IMG/VR virus record: IMGVR_UViG_3300045452_000008
Location: 1-22,336 of that record
Direction: 5' to 3' (one strand)
From: a virus
Length of the DNA: 22,336 nt
Program-made: the position numbers and the translations under genes
Shown: positions 21,979 through 22,336 of the stretch, piece by piece
How the letters are laid out: each line of letters opens with the position of its first letter
Numbering within the stretch: position 1 is the first letter of the stretch
Notes under the pieces: generated by a model
What the model was told of the DNA's origin: nothing
What the model saw: only the letters and a program-made list of their open reading frames with translations
The model's database searches: none

Positions 21979-22232
21979 GGCCGTACCACCCACAACTGAC
22001 GCCGGCGGGCATCCCTGAAACCTTCGGCAATCGCCTGCTGGGCCAGCCAGGCACGGAAGTCGACGAACTCGGCCAGCCGCGCACGCGCCGCCAAGGCTGC
22101 GCCCTCAATGTCGTAGCCGAAGAGATCGCGCTCGACCTCGGGCACGGGCGCAGCCAGCTTTTCGCAGACGGGGCCGAGACCTGACTCGGTCGGGGTCTTG
22201 AGGGGGCGGTGGCAGCGGAGGCAGGTGGTCAT
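21975..22232 (-). CDS. DUF6011-like small zinc-binding protein
   Basis: 85 residues. The N-terminus TTCLRCHRPLKTPTESGLGP, then VCEKL, has Cys4, Cys7, His8 and Cys23, the zinc-binding pattern of DUF6011-type proteins (CxxC-x-RxLxxxxSxxxGxxC). The remainder is helical with many Ala and Arg (VDFRAWLAQQAIAEGFRDAR). ATG 22232 has GGAGGT six bases upstream and overlaps the previous stop as ATGA; an upstream in-frame start at 22289 would overlap the preceding gene extensively. Probably a nucleic-acid-binding accessory protein. Confidence 0.78.
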   Translation of the reverse strand: MTTCLRCHRPLKTPTESGLGPVCEKLAAPVPEVERDLFGYDIEGAALAARARLAEFVDFRAWLAQQAIAEGFRDARRRQLWVVRP

Positions 22233-22336
22233 GGCAAGACCTCCAGCACCAGCAGGCGGCGTGTCTTCGTGACACCACAGCGGCGCCACCCTGCGGCCAG
22301 GAAGCAGCAGCCCGGGTTCGTGCTGCGCACGCGGCG
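22229..22336 (-). CDS. Partial gene, C-terminal 35 residues
   Basis: The frame enters from the right edge and ends at a TGA overlapping the next ATG as ATGA. The visible tail reads STNPGCCFLAAGWRRCGVTK, then TRRLLVLEVLP. The Asn-Pro-Gly-x-x-Phe-x-x-Ala-Gly-Trp pattern resembles the end of GNAT-like or Mom-like modification proteins, but too little is visible to name it. It begins the visible part of the overlapping early operon. Confidence 0.6.
   Translation of the reverse strand, partial: RRVRSTNPGCCFLAAGWRRCGVTKTRRLLVLEVLP

Noticed and set aside
1-22336. CRISPR arrays, insertion sequences and attachment sites
   Set aside because: No regularly spaced direct repeats, no transposase motifs or flanking inverted repeats, and no integrase were seen. 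The tRNAs are full-length internal genes rather than att fragments.

Overview
The window is a near gap-free, GC-rich piece of a tailed-phage (or prophage) genome. Every recognisable gene lies on the minus strand, so it reads biologically from right (22336) to left (1). The structural set is that of a short-tailed, podovirus-like phage: terminase, a large portal, scaffold, an N4-gp56-type coat protein, an SU10-type adaptor, a nozzle-like tail protein and a tail fibre. No tape measure, sheath or long-tail tube gene is present. High GC, the style of the small accessory genes (Gp49, YbcO, DUF1367 and DUF6011 families) and a lambda-style Q region suggest a temperate or formerly temperate phage of a Gram-negative proteobacterium. 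A Burkholderiales host is my inference only. Integrase and repressor are not in view.

Right part (22336-18273), end of the early region: a tightly overlapping operon, mostly with ATGA stop/start overlaps. It encodes the tail of an unknown protein, a DUF6011-like zinc protein, a small unknown protein, a small gene broken by an in-frame amber codon, a DUF1367 protein, a YbcO-like nuclease, a 48-residue membrane peptide, an HslV/proteasome-like Ntn hydrolase, a degenerate HNH plus helix-turn-helix protein, a Q-like antiterminator and two small unknown proteins.

Middle (18272-17052), the switch: a good sigma-70 promoter (TTGCAC-17-TACAAT) is followed about 90 bases later by an intrinsic terminator. 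Then come tRNA-Trp(CCA), an initiator-like tRNA-Met(CAT) with C33, a gene-free stretch of strong hairpins and a second terminator. This resembles the lambda pR'-tR' arrangement, in which Q lets polymerase pass terminators into the late genes.

Left part (17051-1), late genes: a Gp49-family protein, small unknowns, an HNH endonuclease, small and large terminase, a beta-rich 121-residue protein, portal, three small proteins (one DUF5856-like), scaffold, major capsid protein, two related beta-rich structural proteins, a conserved protein, adaptor, nozzle-like protein, tail fibre, a fibre-linked small protein, a membrane protein and the first codons of a signal-peptide-bearing gene that probably begins the lysis cassette. 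GC-rich hairpins with short T-runs sit at several late gene boundaries and may tune expression.

Most notable: the initiator-like tRNA with C33; the Q/promoter/terminator unit; the amber-interrupted gene; an EF(D/E/N)(A/S)GF peptide at the C-termini of three virion-region proteins and near the N-terminus of the scaffold; and the HslV-like hydrolase.
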